This document shows, piece after piece, positions 40,979 through 54,711 of a stretch of 64,000 nucleotides of DNA (the stretch's first letter is position 1; each line of letters begins with the position of its first letter). The notes beneath the pieces are model-generated. The model searched no databases. It was not told the origin of the DNA and saw only the letters and a program-made list of their open reading frames with translations. The stretch is from Microbacterium sp. K24 (lineage in GTDB: Bacteria > Actinomycetota > Actinomycetes > Actinomycetales > Microbacteriaceae), in assembly GCF_004794465.1 (NCBI RefSeq), contig NZ_SSDJ01000067.1, forward strand, positions 1 through 64,000, written 5' to 3'. The translations under genes were made by a program, and so were the position numbers.

Positions 40979-42720
40979 GCCCGCGCGGAGATCGCTGCCG
41001 AGTCCGGCGGCAGCACCAGCCTCCCGGCATCCGCGGCCGCCGACGTGGTCGACAGAACTACGGCATCCGCCCCGATCTCGAACTCCGCCGGCTCCGAGGA
41101 AAGGTTGACGAGCACCGACAGTGCACCGCGGTCGATCCGGTAGACGCGGTGCTCCGGGGTGCCGTCGGTGTCCCGCACGCTCACGTGCGTGCGTTGCGGA
41201 TCAGGATCGGTCAGCTCGGGGCGATCGCGCCGCAGCGCCGCGAGCTCGCGGTACAGCGACAGGAGCCGTGCGTGCGTCTCGTGCTCGAGCTCGGTCCAGT
41301 CGAGGTGCGAGCGCTCGAACGTCGCCGGGTCCTGCGGATCGGGCACGGTGTCGGTGTCCCAGTCCATCCGGGCGAACTCGGCCTTGCGGCCCTCGGAGAC
41401 GGCGCGGCCCAACTCGGCCTCGGGGTGCGCGGTGAAGAACTGCCACGGCGTCGACGCGCCCCACTCCTCGCCCATGAACAGCATCGGAGTGCCGGGCGCG
41501 GTCAAGGTCAGCACGGCAGCGACGGCGAGGCGATCGGGGGAGAGGGATGCCGACAGGCGGTCTCCTGCAGCGCGATTGCCGATCTGGTCATGATCCTGCG
41601 CGAAGGTCACCAGGCGCCAGCTCGGCACCTCGGGCGGGACGGGCGAGCCGTGCGGGCGCTCGCGGAACGACGAGAACGTGCCGTCATGGAAGAATCCGCC
41701 CTGCGAGACCTTGGCGAGGGCATCCTCGGCGGCGAAGTCGGCGTAGTAACCGACGGTCTCCCCGGTGAGGGCGACGTGCACGGCGTGATGCCAGTCGTCG
41801 GACCACTGCGCGGTGAGCCCGTACCCCTCGGCCTCGCGCGGCAGGATCAGCGTCGGATCGTTCAGATCCGACTCGGCGATGAGGCTGAGCGGAACTCGGC
41901 GCTGCGCCGAGAGAGCATCCGTCCGCTCTGAGAGCTCGCGCAGGATGTGCACGGGCTGTTCGTCGTGCAGCGCATGCACGGCGTCGAGGCGGAGCCCGTC
42001 GACATGGAAGTCCCGCATCCACATCAGGGCGTTCTCGATGATGAACGCGCGCACGGCGGGCTCGTCGAGATTCACCGAGTCGCCCCAGGTGTTGCGGCTG
42101 CCCTCGCGCAGGTACGGACCGAACTCGGGCAGGTAGTTGCCGCTCGGGCCGAGGTGGTTGTAGACCACGTCCTGAACCACCGCGAGACCGTGCGCATGCG
42201 CGGCATCCACGAAGCGCTGATACGCGTGCGGACCGCCGTAGCCCTCGTGCACGGCGTACCAGAGCACGCCGTCGTAGCCCCAGTTCCACGCGCCGTTGAA
42301 GGCGTTGACCGGCAGCAGCTCCACGTGCGTGACGCCCAGCTCGACGAGGTGGTCGAGGCGATCTACCGCCGCATCGAGGGTGCCCTCGGGAGTGAACGTG
42401 CCGAGGTGCAGCTCGTAGATCAGCCCGCCGGCCAGCTGCCGACCGGTCCACGCTCCGTCGCTCCAGGCGAAGGCATCCGCGTCGAAGGCCGCCGACGCGC
42501 CGTGCACGCCTTCGGGCTGCCGCCGCGACCGCGGGTCGGGGCGCAACTCCTCGGAGTCGTCGATGAGGAACCCGTAGCGCTCGCCGTCGGCGAGGAGGAC
42601 ATCTGCGCGCCAGTAGCCGGCTTCACCGGCATCCAGCTCCCGCTCCTCGAGGGTCGCGCCCTGCTCGTCGAGCCTTCGCATCCGCATCCGCCGCGCGCGC
42701 GGCGCCCAGACCTCGATCAT
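40975..42720 (-). CDS. treZ: Malto-oligosyltrehalose trehalohydrolase
   Basis: The 581-residue GH13 enzyme releases trehalose from the end of maltooligosyltrehalose, the last step of the TreYZ route. An N-terminal carbohydrate-binding-like domain (about 1-100) precedes the barrel with [31 protein letters not shown] (nucleophile Asp), [12 protein letters not shown] (acid/base Glu) and [19 protein letters not shown] (transition-state Asp). It is the last of three tre genes on this strand; its start is 13 bases beyond the treY stop. Confidence 0.96.
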   Translation of the reverse strand: MIEVWAPRARRMRMRRLDEQGATLEERELDAGEAGYWRADVLLADGERYGFLIDDSEELRPDPRSRRQPEGVHGASAAFDADAFAWSDGAWTGRQLAGGLIYELHLGTFTPEGTLDAAVDRLDHLVELGVTHVELLPVNAFNGAWNWGYDGVLWYAVHEGYGGPHAYQRFVDAAHAHGLAVVQDVVYNHLGPSGNYLPEFGPYLREGSRNTWGDSVNLDEPAVRAFIIENALMWMRDFHVDGLRLDAVHALHDEQPVHILRELSERTDALSAQRRVPLSLIAESDLNDPTLILPREAEGYGLTAQWSDDWHHAVHVALTGETVGYYADFAAEDALAKVSQGGFFHDGTFSSFRERPHGSPVPPEVPSWRLVTFAQDHDQIGNRAAGDRLSASLSPDRLAVAAVLTLTAPGTPMLFMGEEWGASTPWQFFTAHPEAELGRAVSEGRKAEFARMDWDTDTVPDPQDPATFERSHLDWTELEHETHARLLSLYRELAALRRDRPELTDPDPQRTHVSVRDTDGTPEHRVYRIDRGALSVLVNLSSEPAEFEIGADAVVLSTTSAAADAGRLVLPPDSAAISARA

Positions 42721-42733
42721 CGTCCGTCTCCTC

Positions 42734-45078
42734 TCAGCGGGCGAGTTCGATCAGCGCCACCGGGTAGGTGGCGAAGAGATCGGCGAGCCGCACGGCCCCC
42801 GGCTCGATCCGACGGCCCGTGAGAACATCCGTCCCGGGGATGTCGGGTCGCATCATGACGGTGTCGCCCCAGCCGCCGCGCCGTGCGAGCCCGACGGGAA
42901 GACGCGTCGCCACCGCCGTCGCACCGCCGCGGTGCACGGCGACCGCATGGTCCGCCGCCTCGCCCTCGATGACGGCCGGGCGGTAGAAGCGGAACATCTC
43001 GGGATGGTCGCGTCGCAGGCGAAGGGTGCGTGAGGTGACGAGCAGCTTCGCCCGCCCGGAGTCGTCGATGGGCGGCAGGACGCCGCGGGCGGCATCCGCG
43101 TCGAGTTCGCGCAGCAGGCGGGCGCGCGCCGCGAAGTCCACCGGGCGCCGGTTGTCGGGATCGACGAGCGAGAAGTCCCACAGCTCCGAACCTTGATACA
43201 CGTCGGGCACACCGGGGCCGGTGAGCTGCAGCAGCTTCGCCGACAGGGAGTTGGAGCGTCCGGCATCCAGGATCTCCGCCACGAAGCGATCCAGCACGGG
43301 CCGGGCGTCGCCCTCGACCGATGCGGCGATCGCCGCGAGTCCCTCTTCGAACGCCTCATCGGGATGCTGCCAGGTCGTCGACTCGGACGCCTCGCGGGCG
43401 GCCTTCGTCGCGTAGGCGAGGAGACGGTCCGACGGGATCGGCCAGGCGCCCACGGCAGCCTGCCAGAGGAGCGCATCGAGCGGACCGTGGCCGGTGCTCG
43501 CGACCGCGCGCAGCTCGTCGAGGACCTCGGCCCAGCGCTCCGGGATCTCGGAGAGCACGGCGAGACGTGCCCGCACGTCTTCCGAACGCTTCGTGTCGTG
43601 CGTCGACAGCGTCGTCATCGAATGGGGCCAGCCGGCGAGCCGAGCGCGCTGCGCTTCGTGGAACTCCTCGACCGACAGGGCGGCGATCGACGGATCGGCG
43701 CCGACCTCGGTCAGCGTGCCCAGCCGCGTGTACCGGTAGAACGCCGTGTCCTCGACGCCCTTCGCCATGACGGCGCCGCTCGTCTGCTGGAAGCGCTGCG
43801 CGACCTCGTGCCGCGGGTCGGCCAGCAGCGGTTCGAGCTCGTCGAACGCGACGGCCAGCTCGGGGCGGCGGCGGCGCGCCTCGGCGAACGCGTGCCGCAG
43901 GTGCACAATGCCCTCCGGAAGGTACGAGCGGTAGACCGGGAAGCAGGCGAGCAGCTCGGCCAGCGCGTCGTCCGCCTGCACGATGCCGTGCGGCAGTGTG
44001 CGCACGAGACGCCGCACCTCCGAGCCGAGCAGCTCGCGGGCGATCATCAGCTTCGTGTCATGGATCAGGTCGGGCCAGCTCTGTGCCTCCGCGAGTCCTG
44101 AGTCGGCGCGCAGACGCGCGTCGAGCCGGGTCAGCTCGTCGACCCCGTCGCGGTCGACGAAGACGCGATCGAGTTCCGCGAGCGCGTCGTAGCCGGTGGT
44201 GCCGTCCGTGCGCCAGTAGGCGGGGAGTGCTTCGCCCGGTTCGAGGATCTTCTCGACGAGCGTGTAGACGCGTCCTGTCGCATCCGCCAGCTGCTCCAGA
44301 TAGCCGGCCGGGTCGGCCAGGCCGTCGGGATGGTCCACGCGGATGCCGTCGGCCAGGCCGTCGCGCACCCAGCGGACGATCTCGCGATGCGACTCCGCGA
44401 AGACGTCGGGCAGTTCGACCCGGATGCCGGCGAGCTCGACGACCGCGAAGAAGCGGCGGTAGTTCAGCTCGGTGTTCTGGTCCTCCCAGAACCGCAGTTC
44501 GTAGTGCTGCGCGGCGAGCAGTGCCGGCAGATCATCGGCGAGCGCGCCCGACCCGGGAGCCAGCGGGAGCTCGTGGTCGAAGTACGCGAGGGTGCCGTCG
44601 GGTGCGTCGTCGGCCGGCGCAGTGTCGATCACCAACTCGCCCCGGGCGATCACCTCGTCGGGCGCCGACCCCAGGATCGGGAGCAGCAGCCTGCCGCCCC
44701 CGGCCGGCCAATCGATGTCGAACGCGACCGCATGCCGCGACTCGCGTCCGAGACGCAGCACGTCCCACCACCACGGGTTCAGCCGCGGCGTCGCGACGCC
44801 GACGTGATTGGGCACGATGTCGACGAGGATGCCCAGCCCTGCCGCACGCGCGGCCGCGGCGAAGCGCTCCAGGCCGGCCTCGCCGCCGCGCTCCGGATCG
44901 ACGCGCGAGTGATCGACCACGTCATAGCCGTGGTTCGACCCCGGCGTCGCGGCGAGGAGCGGCGAGAGATACGCCCAGTCGGCTCCGAGGTCGGCGATGT
45001 ACCCGGTGAGGTCAGCCGCCTGGTTGAGGGTGAGGTCCTCGCTGATCTGCAGCCGGTACGTCGAGATCGGTCGTCGTG

Positions 45079-45082
<4 letters not shown>
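42734..45082 (-). CDS. treY: Malto-oligosyltrehalose synthase
   Basis: The 782-residue GH13 transglycosylase converts the reducing-end alpha-1,4 bond of maltodextrins to alpha,alpha-1,1. Sequence marks are [20 protein letters not shown] at the start, [32 protein letters not shown] (nucleophile Asp), [15 protein letters not shown] (Glu) and [15 protein letters not shown] (Asp). The length is typical of the family. The ATG overlaps the glgX/treX stop (ATGA), so synthesis is coupled. Confidence 0.97.
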
Positions 45083-47285
<2,203 letters not shown>

Positions 47286-47289
<4 letters not shown>

Positions 47290-47579
47290 GTGGCGAGCTT
47301 AGGCCGCTGCGAGAGGGTGGCCTGTTCCGCGACGATCTGCACGGCGCGCTCGAACTCGAGGACCTGTGCGATCTCCTCGGCCTGCGCATAGGGGTGCCCC
47401 AGGTAGCAGACGAAGACGGGGGCGACCACCTCGACATAGCCGATGGGTCCGTTCCGCGTGATGACGTAGCGATCGAAGTCGATCAGATGGTGGGTGAGCT
47501 CGGCGGCATCGGACGGTGCGTCGGCTTCATGGGCGACGTGTGTCTCGGAGCCAGTGGGGACGGGGGTGCGTACAGACAT
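47286..47579 (-). CDS. Small hypothetical protein heading the trehalose operon
   Basis: The 97-residue soluble protein (MSVRTPVPTGSETHVAHEAD; core HLIDFDRYVITRNGPIGYVE, then VVAPVFVCYLG) has no recognised motif. An ATGA overlap couples it to glgX, so it is the first gene of the tre operon. The ATG at 47579 is preceded by AGGAGGTC. A role connected with glycogen or trehalose metabolism is inferred from position only. Confidence 0.72.
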
Positions 47580-47752
47580 GAGACCTCCTGACTCTGGTGA
47601 TGCTGCTCACGCTAAGAGCTCGCGGAGATTCTGGGAACAGCATTGCCAGGACGCGATTTTCGCGCTATATCGTCGATCGATATACCGGTATCGCCCGCGG
47701 CATCCCGCTCCTACACTGGGACGAAAGCACCATCTTCGACGATCGGAGACAT

Positions 47753-49084
47753 GTGTCTGCACCGTGGCAGGTTTCGCGCGATTCGCTTCCGAAGGCGTCG
47801 CGACTGCTGATCGAGCGCGCGCATGAGGAGATGCTGGCCGGCAACCTCGACGACCGGCGGCTGCAGGAGGTGCGTCCTCTAGTCCGCGAGTCGTGGGAGC
47901 GATCCTGGCGCGGAAGAGTGGGCCCGGAAGGCGTCCCGCCGCTCGATCTGCTCAGCGATGAGCTCGACGAGTATCGGCGCGCGCATCCGCTGGCATCCGC
48001 GATGGACATGATCCGCGCCCTCCTGCTGCCCGACACCGACGAGGACTCGGGCGTCATCATCGCGGTCGGCGACAAGGCCGGGCGACTGCTGTGGATCGAG
48101 GGCGACCGGCAGCTGCGGTCGCTCACCGACGACATGGGGTTCGTGGCGGGAGCGAACTGGTCGGAGGATGCCGTCGGCACGAGCGCACCGGGCACCGCGC
48201 TCGCTCTCGATCATTCCGTGCAGATCCGCGGCGCCGAGCACTACAACCGTCTCGTGCACCCCTGGTCGTGCACGGCAGCCCCGGTGCACGACCCCGAGAC
48301 CCGGCGGGTGCTCGGCGTGATCGACATCACCGGCGGGCCGGAGGTGGTGACGACCCAGGCGCGGCTCCTCGTCGATGCGACCGCGCGGGCCGTCGAGTCG
48401 GAGCTGATGGTCACCCGCCTGCGGGAGCGCAATGAAGCGCCCCGGCCTCGTCTGACGCCGACGAAGGCTCGGCCGCTGAAGACCGCACGGGCCACGCTGC
48501 ACGTTCTCGGCCGAGACCGTGCACGACTCGAGACGGAATCCGCGCACGACGAATCGATGATCGAGCTCAGCGCACGGCATGCCGCCATCCTGCTGATGCT
48601 CGCCGTGCACCGTCAGGGCCTCTCCGCTGAGCGGCTCTGCGAGCTGGTCTACGGGCCGGGAGTCTCTCCCGACACGCTGCGGCCCGAGATGGTGCGCCTG
48701 CGCAAGGTGCTCGAACGGACGGCTCCGGATCTCGTGCCGGAGTCCCGTCCCTACCGCCTGCCGGTGACGCTCGAGACGGATGCGCACGACGTGCTCTCAC
48801 TTCTCGACCGCGGGGCGCACCGCGTGGCTCTGACGGCGTACCGCGGGCCGGTGCTTCCCGAGTCGACGTCACCCGGAGTCGAGGAGTTCCGCGAGTCGGT
48901 GCGTGCGGCGCTCCGCGAGGTCATGCTCTCCGAGGCCAGCCTCGACGTGCTGCTCGCCTACGCCGAGATCCCCGAGGGTCAGGGCGATGCCGAGGCGCTG
49001 CGACTGGCGCTCGAGATGCTCCCCGCGCGGTCGCCGAAGCGCGCTGCGCTGGTCGCCCGGATCGAGCGTCTCGACCGCAGCTGA
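47753..49084 (+). CDS. GAF-domain transcriptional activator of aldehyde dehydrogenase
   Basis: The 443-residue regulator resembles the actinobacterial AcoR-like proteins encoded beside exaC-type aldehyde dehydrogenases. A helical N-terminal part (about 1-70) precedes a GAF domain (about 75-215: VGDKAGRLLWIEGDRQLRSL; MGFVAGANWSEDAVGTSAPG; VLGVIDITGG). The C-terminal winged-helix region (SARHAAILLMLAVHRQGLSA through LRPEMVRLRKVLE) may bind DNA. It has no sigma-54 AAA domain, unlike proteobacterial AcoR. GTG 47753 follows CGGAG by 5 bases; a TACACT hexamer at 47711 is a likely -10. It probably binds the GCAAC/GTTGC repeats upstream of the dehydrogenase. Confidence 0.85.
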   Translation: MSAPWQVSRDSLPKASRLLIERAHEEMLAGNLDDRRLQEVRPLVRESWERSWRGRVGPEGVPPLDLLSDELDEYRRAHPLASAMDMIRALLLPDTDEDSGVIIAVGDKAGRLLWIEGDRQLRSLTDDMGFVAGANWSEDAVGTSAPGTALALDHSVQIRGAEHYNRLVHPWSCTAAPVHDPETRRVLGVIDITGGPEVVTTQARLLVDATARAVESELMVTRLRERNEAPRPRLTPTKARPLKTARATLHVLGRDRARLETESAHDESMIELSARHAAILLMLAVHRQGLSAERLCELVYGPGVSPDTLRPEMVRLRKVLERTAPDLVPESRPYRLPVTLETDAHDVLSLLDRGAHRVALTAYRGPVLPESTSPGVEEFRESVRAALREVMLSEASLDVLLAYAEIPEGQGDAEALRLALEMLPARSPKRAALVARIERLDRS

Positions 49085-49096
49085 GCCCGCAGGTCG

Positions 49097-49155
49097 TTCG
49101 AATCGCGCAACTGGTCGGTATTCGGTCCGCAAAGCGGCCATTCGCGCGATTCGAA
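49097..49155. terminator. Long inverted repeat between converging genes
   Basis: The 12-bp perfect arms TTCGAATCGCGC (49097-49108) and GCGCGATTCGAA (49144-49155) enclose a 35-base loop that contains a second small hairpin (GGTCCGC and GCGGCC). It lies between the converging GAF regulator and hydrolase genes, without a T-run. A termination or processing role is probable but not proven. Confidence 0.5.
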
Positions 49156-49162
49156 AGCCGGC

Positions 49163-50029
49163 TCAACCCTCGTCGAGCACTTCGCGGAGCTTCGCGGCGA
49201 AGGCCTCGGGCTGGCCGGCATAGCCGAACTCGCCTCCCATGAAGCCGCCGTGGTGGCTGGGGAAGACCGTCGCCTCCTGGCCGAGCTGCTGGGCCAGGGC
49301 GATCGCGGTCCGACCCGTGTACACCTTCAGCGATTCCTCGCCGACGGCGATGACGACGCGGGTCGGGGCGGCCTTCAGCGCCTCGAGGTCCGGCTCGTAC
49401 AGGCACACCGCCCACGACCGGTCGGACAGCAGCGGGTCGTCCCTTTTACCGTCGTCGTCGGTCGGCATCCCGAACGCCGCGGGGTCGGGCGCCGGCTGGG
49501 CGAAGTACTCGTCCGTCACCTCCCCCTCCCACGCGGTCATCGCGATGAAGGCCGCCATCCCGGCACCCCAGCCTCTGTCCTGATACACCTGCGTGTAGGC
49601 GATGCGGGCTCGGTGCACAGCCTCGGCATCCGGCAGCACGCTGTCGATCGGCGGCTCATGGGCTACCAGCGTCACGACGTCGTCGGGGTGCGCCGCGACC
49701 AGCGCGAGCGCCGTCACGGCACCGCCGCTGCTGCCGAACAGGTCCACCGGCCCGGCGCCGAGCGCCTCGATGAGGGCGTGGAGGTCTTCCGCCTGCGTCT
49801 GCGGCTCGTTCGTCACTCCACCGTCCTTGCGGACGCTCCTCCCGAGACCGCGCGGGTCGTAGGTGATGACGGTCCGATCCTCGAACAGCCGCACCTGGTC
49901 GCGGAAGCCGCTGGCATCCATGGGCTGCCCGATCATGAGCAGCGGAGGACGACCGTCCGCCGTCGGCAGAGGCCCGTGCACGTCGTAGACCAGGTCGACA
50001 TCCGGCAGTTCGAGGGTGTGCTGGGGCAT
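49163..50029 (-). CDS. Alpha/beta hydrolase
   Basis: The 288-residue alpha/beta-hydrolase fold protein has the oxyanion region [27 protein letters not shown], the nucleophile elbow [12 protein letters not shown] (Ser near 101), an acid in [12 protein letters not shown] and a C-terminal His in [11 protein letters not shown]. Substrate unknown. It is inserted in reverse between the GAF regulator and the aldehyde dehydrogenase gene. Its promoter region abuts the dehydrogenase regulatory repeats. Confidence 0.9.
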   Translation of the reverse strand: MPQHTLELPDVDLVYDVHGPLPTADGRPPLLMIGQPMDASGFRDQVRLFEDRTVITYDPRGLGRSVRKDGGVTNEPQTQAEDLHALIEALGAGPVDLFGSSGGAVTALALVAAHPDDVVTLVAHEPPIDSVLPDAEAVHRARIAYTQVYQDRGWGAGMAAFIAMTAWEGEVTDEYFAQPAPDPAAFGMPTDDDGKRDDPLLSDRSWAVCLYEPDLEALKAAPTRVVIAVGEESLKVYTGRTAIALAQQLGQEATVFPSHHGGFMGGEFGYAGQPEAFAAKLREVLDEG

Positions 50030-50106
50030 GGTCGGCCTCCTTCATCGCGGACGGTGTCCCGATGGTATGACGCGCACGCGGTGCGCACCAGGGCGTGCGA
50101 GATCGC

Positions 50107-50145
50107 GTGCAACCCCCCGCAACGTTGCGCACCCCGGTGCAACGT
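50107..50145. promoter_or_regulatory. GCAAC/GTTGC repeats upstream of aldehyde dehydrogenase
   Basis: The segment holds GTGCAAC (50107-50113), the perfect palindrome CGCAACGTTGCG (50118-50129) and GGTGCAACGT (50136-50145), 65-100 bases upstream of the dehydrogenase start. Repeated half-sites ahead of the promoter fit an activator site array, most simply for the GAF regulator encoded at 47753 (inference). Confidence 0.65.
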
Positions 50146-50209
50146 CGCGCGACGTACGTTCGGGGAAAGCCGCAGAGCACCGACGCCGCGGCCCGTCGAA
50201 GGAGTCACG

Positions 50210-51760
<1,551 letters not shown>

Positions 51761-51770
51761 GTTCGATCGG

Positions 51771-51843
51771 TCGTTGAGCGAGCGAAGCGAGACGAAACGC
51801 GGGTCCGCGCGGGACGGCGTTTCGTCTCGTTCCTCGCTCAACG
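51771..51843. repeat. Inverted CGTTGAGCGAGCGAAGCGAG repeat pair
   Basis: The left arm is TCGTTGAGCGAGCGAAGCGA then GACGAAACGC, and the right arm is its near-complement ending CTCGCTCAACGA. They surround a short GC-rich loop, so the element would form a hairpin of about 30 bp. It lies between the aldehyde dehydrogenase and DUF779 genes. The same arms occur at 6284-6315 and 63806-63877. Confidence 0.88.
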
Positions 51844-51864
51844 AGCAGCAGCGAAAGGCAGGAC

Positions 51865-52266
51865 ATGGTCACCATCGGCACGTATCAGCGGGTGGACGTG
51901 ACGGATGCCGCGGCATCCCTCGTCCGTGATCTCACGGTGCAGCACGGCCCGCTGATGTTCCATCAGTCCGGAGGATGCTGCGACGGATCGTCGCCCATGT
52001 GCTACCCGATCGGCATGTTCATCACGGGACCGGGTGACGTGCTGCTCGGCAACCTCGACGTCGGCCTCGAGCAGCCCGTCGAGATCTACATGTCGGAGTC
52101 GCAGTTCGAGTACTGGAAGTACACGCACCTCACGGTCGACGTCGTACCGGGTCGCGGCGCGGGTTTCAGCGTCGAGGGCCCGACCGGCATGCGGTTCCTC
52201 ATCCGATCGCGGATGCTGAACGACGCGGAGCTGGAGTACTTCGGGCTGGCCTCGCCGGCGTCGTGA
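51865..52266 (+). CDS. DUF779 protein linked to aldehyde dehydrogenase
   Basis: The 133-residue protein has the DUF779 signature MFHQSGGCCDGSSPMCYPIG (about residues 31-50), with three Cys that could bind metal, and EIYMSESQFEYWKYTHLTVD. These proteins are nearly always encoded next to exaC-like aldehyde dehydrogenases; their function is unknown. A hairpin-forming repeat separates the two genes here, so the level of this product may differ from that of the enzyme. GCGAAAGGCAGG precedes the ATG. Confidence 0.92.
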   Translation: MVTIGTYQRVDVTDAAASLVRDLTVQHGPLMFHQSGGCCDGSSPMCYPIGMFITGPGDVLLGNLDVGLEQPVEIYMSESQFEYWKYTHLTVDVVPGRGAGFSVEGPTGMRFLIRSRMLNDAELEYFGLASPAS

Positions 52267-52304
52267 GGGCGACCTGCCTGGTTCGGCCGGGATGCCCGCG
52301 GCGC

Positions 52305-53060
52305 TCAGCGCGGCAGCCGCGGAACCGCGTCGACCAGCGCCCGGGTGTACGGGTCCTGCGGGGCGTGGAGCACGGATGCCGTGGGTCCCTGCTCGACGAC
52401 CCGACCGTTCTGCAGCACGACCGTGCGGTCGCAGGCCGAGGCGATCGCCGTGAGATCGTGCGACACCATCACGAGCGACAGGCCGTTCTCGCGTCGCAGC
52501 CGGTCGAGCAGCTCCAGCACCTGCACCCGCGTCGTGACGTCGAGGGCGCTCACCGGCTCGTCGGCGAGCAGCACGCGGGGGCGTGAGACCACAGCGCGCG
52601 CGATCGCGATGCGCTGACGCTGTCCGCCGGAGAACTCGTGCGGGTAGCGGCGAGCGGTGTCGGCGGGCAGGCCGACCGACTCGAGCGCCTCGGCGATCCG
52701 ACGCTGAGCGTCGGCGCCTGAGGCGAGGCCCAGGGAGCGGAGGGGTTCGCCGATGATCCGGTCGATGCGCTGGCGGGGGTCGAGTGACGAGTACGGATCC
52801 TGGAACACCGGCTGCACGCTCGCGCGGAAGCGGCGCATCTGCGTGCGGTCGCGCAGCGAGAGAGGCTCGCCCTCGAACAGCATCTGACCGTCGCGTGGTG
52901 CCGAGAGGCCGAGCAGCAGCCGCAGGATCGTCGACTTGCCCGCGCCCGACTCGCCCACGAGGCCGAGCGAGTCGCCCGCGTCGAGACTCAGCGAGACGTC
53001 GTCGAGCACCCGCCGCGATCCATAGGCGAAGCCGGCCGCGCGCAGCTCGAGGAGGCTCAT
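52305..53060 (-). CDS. Peptide/nickel ABC transporter ATPase (DppF-like)
   Basis: The 251-residue ABC ATPase energises import. Walker A is GLVGESGAGKST (about residues 35-46), the Q-loop PVFQDPYSSLDPRQRIDRII, the ABC signature HEFSGGQRQRIAIARAV, Walker B RVLLADEPVSALD and the switch MVSHDLT. The C-terminus QDPYTRALVDAVPRLPR has the Dpp/Opp type PYTR element, shortened. It is the last gene of a five-component operon; its start overlaps the preceding ATPase stop (ATGA). Confidence 0.95.
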   Translation of the reverse strand: MSLLELRAAGFAYGSRRVLDDVSLSLDAGDSLGLVGESGAGKSTILRLLLGLSAPRDGQMLFEGEPLSLRDRTQMRRFRASVQPVFQDPYSSLDPRQRIDRIIGEPLRSLGLASGADAQRRIAEALESVGLPADTARRYPHEFSGGQRQRIAIARAVVSRPRVLLADEPVSALDVTTRVQVLELLDRLRRENGLSLVMVSHDLTAIASACDRTVVLQNGRVVEQGPTASVLHAPQDPYTRALVDAVPRLPR

Positions 53061-53854
53061 CGGCCGGTCTCCTTCGCGTCGAGGAACGCGTCGAGCGCGC
53101 GGGCGCTGTCGACCAGCATCCGCGTGTACGGCTCGGCCGGCGCCTGCAGCACCTGTGCCACGGAGCCCGCTTCGACGACGCCGCCGTTGCGGAGCACGAC
53201 GATGCGGTCGACCATGCGCGACACGACGGCCAGGTCATGGCTGATGAACAGCAGCGCCATACCGCGCTCGGCGACGAGGCGCTCGAGCAGGGCGAGCACG
53301 CCGTCCTGCACGGTCACGTCGAGCGCGGTCGTCGGTTCGTCGGCGATGAGCAGCTGCGGGCGGGCCGCGAGGGCGATGGCGATGGCCACCCGCTGCCGCT
53401 GACCACCCGACAGCTCGTGCGGGTAGGCGCGCGCGATGCGCGGGTCGGAGAGCGCGACCTCGTGGAGCGCGGTGGCGACAGCGCTCGAGAGCGCCGCACC
53501 GCGCAGCCCGAGGTGACGGCGCAGCGGCTCGGCGATCTGGCGGCCCACCCTCATCAGCGGGTCGAGGGCGGTGAGCGGCTCCTGGAACACGATCTGCGCG
53601 ACGGGACCGCGGAGCGGCCGCAGGTCGGCATCGCGACTGCCGACGACCTGGTGTCCGTCGAGGAGCACCGACCCGGACGCTGCGAGCGCGTCGGGCAGCA
53701 GACCCGTGACGGCGAGCGAGGTCAGCGACTTGCCTGATCCGGATTCGCCGATCAGCCCCAGCCGCTCACCCGGGGCGAGCGAGAACGAGATGTCGCGCAC
53801 GAGTGCGGCGGATGCCGAGCGGACCGTGAGCCCGGAGACGTCGAGCAGGCTCAT
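53057..53854 (-). CDS. Peptide/nickel ABC transporter ATPase (DppD-like)
   Basis: The 265-residue ABC ATPase has Walker A GLIGESGSGKSLTS (about residues 34-47), Q-loop IVFQEPLTALDPLM, signature HELSGGQRQRVAIAIAL, Walker B QLLIADEPTTALD and LLFISHDLAVVSRM. Near the end is APAEPYTRMLVDSARALDAF. Start 53854 follows AGGAGGGG and overlaps the upstream permease stop by 4 bases. It works as a heterodimer with the next ATPase. Confidence 0.95.
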   Translation of the reverse strand: MSLLDVSGLTVRSASAALVRDISFSLAPGERLGLIGESGSGKSLTSLAVTGLLPDALAASGSVLLDGHQVVGSRDADLRPLRGPVAQIVFQEPLTALDPLMRVGRQIAEPLRRHLGLRGAALSSAVATALHEVALSDPRIARAYPHELSGGQRQRVAIAIALAARPQLLIADEPTTALDVTVQDGVLALLERLVAERGMALLFISHDLAVVSRMVDRIVVLRNGGVVEAGSVAQVLQAPAEPYTRMLVDSARALDAFLDAKETGR

Positions 53855-54711
53855 CGGCCCCTCCTGCGGGTCGGGTCGGCGAGGTCCCGCAGACCGTCGG
53901 CGAGGAAGTTCACACCGAGCACGAGTGCGATGATTGCGATGCCGGGAGCGATGGCGCCGACGGGAGCGGCGAGCACGGTGCCCTGCGCCTCCTGCAGCAT
54001 CCGCCCCCAGGAGGCGTTGGGCGGAGGGGCTCCCAACCCGAGATACGACAGGCTCGCCTCGGCCAGCACGGCGGCCCCGAACTGCAGCGCGAGGCTCACC
54101 GCGAGGGTGGGGGCGATGTTCGGCAGCACGTGCTGGAAGACGATGCCGAGCACACCGGTGCCGCTCGTGCGCGCCGCGGTGATGTACTGCTCCTGCAGCA
54201 CCCGGCGCGCGAGGATGCGCGTGAGGCGGGCGACGACCGCCGACATCGCGAGCCCGATCGCGAGCACGGCCGACCACAGCGATGCGCCCTGCACGGCGAC
54301 GACGAGCATCGCGAGCAGCAGCACCGGGAAGGCGATCACGACATCGAGCCCGGCCGAGAGCGTGTCGTCGACCCAGGGGCGGGCGAACGCGGCGACCAGT
54401 CCGATGATCGTGCCGAGGACGGCGGCAATCGCGACGGCGCAGATGCCGACGATGAGCGCGATCCGCGCGCCCCACATCAGTTGCGAGAACAGGTCGCGTC
54501 CCAGACGGTCGGTGCCGAGCAGGTGCAGGGCGCTCGGCCCCTCGAGACGGCTGCCGCTGGTGTCGGCGAGCGGGTAGGGGAGCCAGAACAGCGAGACGAG
54601 GGCGATCAGCACGATGATGCCGGTGAGCACGATCCCGATCAGCAGGGTCGCCTTCGGGCGCCGCCGCACGGGGACGGAGCCGGTGATCAGCTGTTCGGCG
54701 ACGCGGCTCAT
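53851..54711 (-). CDS. Peptide/nickel ABC transporter permease (DppC-like)
   Basis: The 286-residue inner-membrane permease has the N-terminal OppC_N helix (LLIGIVLTGIIVLIALVSLF), then HLLGTDRLGRDLFSQLMWGA and five further helices. The cytoplasmic EAA-like loop is ILARRVLQEQYITAARTSGT then GVLGIVFQHVLPN. It pairs with the DppB-like permease and overlaps both neighbours by 4 bases. Confidence 0.94.
   Translation of the reverse strand: MSRVAEQLITGSVPVRRRPKATLLIGIVLTGIIVLIALVSLFWLPYPLADTSGSRLEGPSALHLLGTDRLGRDLFSQLMWGARIALIVGICAVAIAAVLGTIIGLVAAFARPWVDDTLSAGLDVVIAFPVLLLAMLVVAVQGASLWSAVLAIGLAMSAVVARLTRILARRVLQEQYITAARTSGTGVLGIVFQHVLPNIAPTLAVSLALQFGAAVLAEASLSYLGLGAPPPNASWGRMLQEAQGTVLAAPVGAIAPGIAIIALVLGVNFLADGLRDLADPTRRRGR

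Noticed and set aside
49091-49112. tRNA T-arm-like GTTCGAATC as an attachment-site remnant
   Set aside because: No tRNA body, acceptor stem or integrase is nearby; the motif is one arm of an inverted repeat between converging genes.
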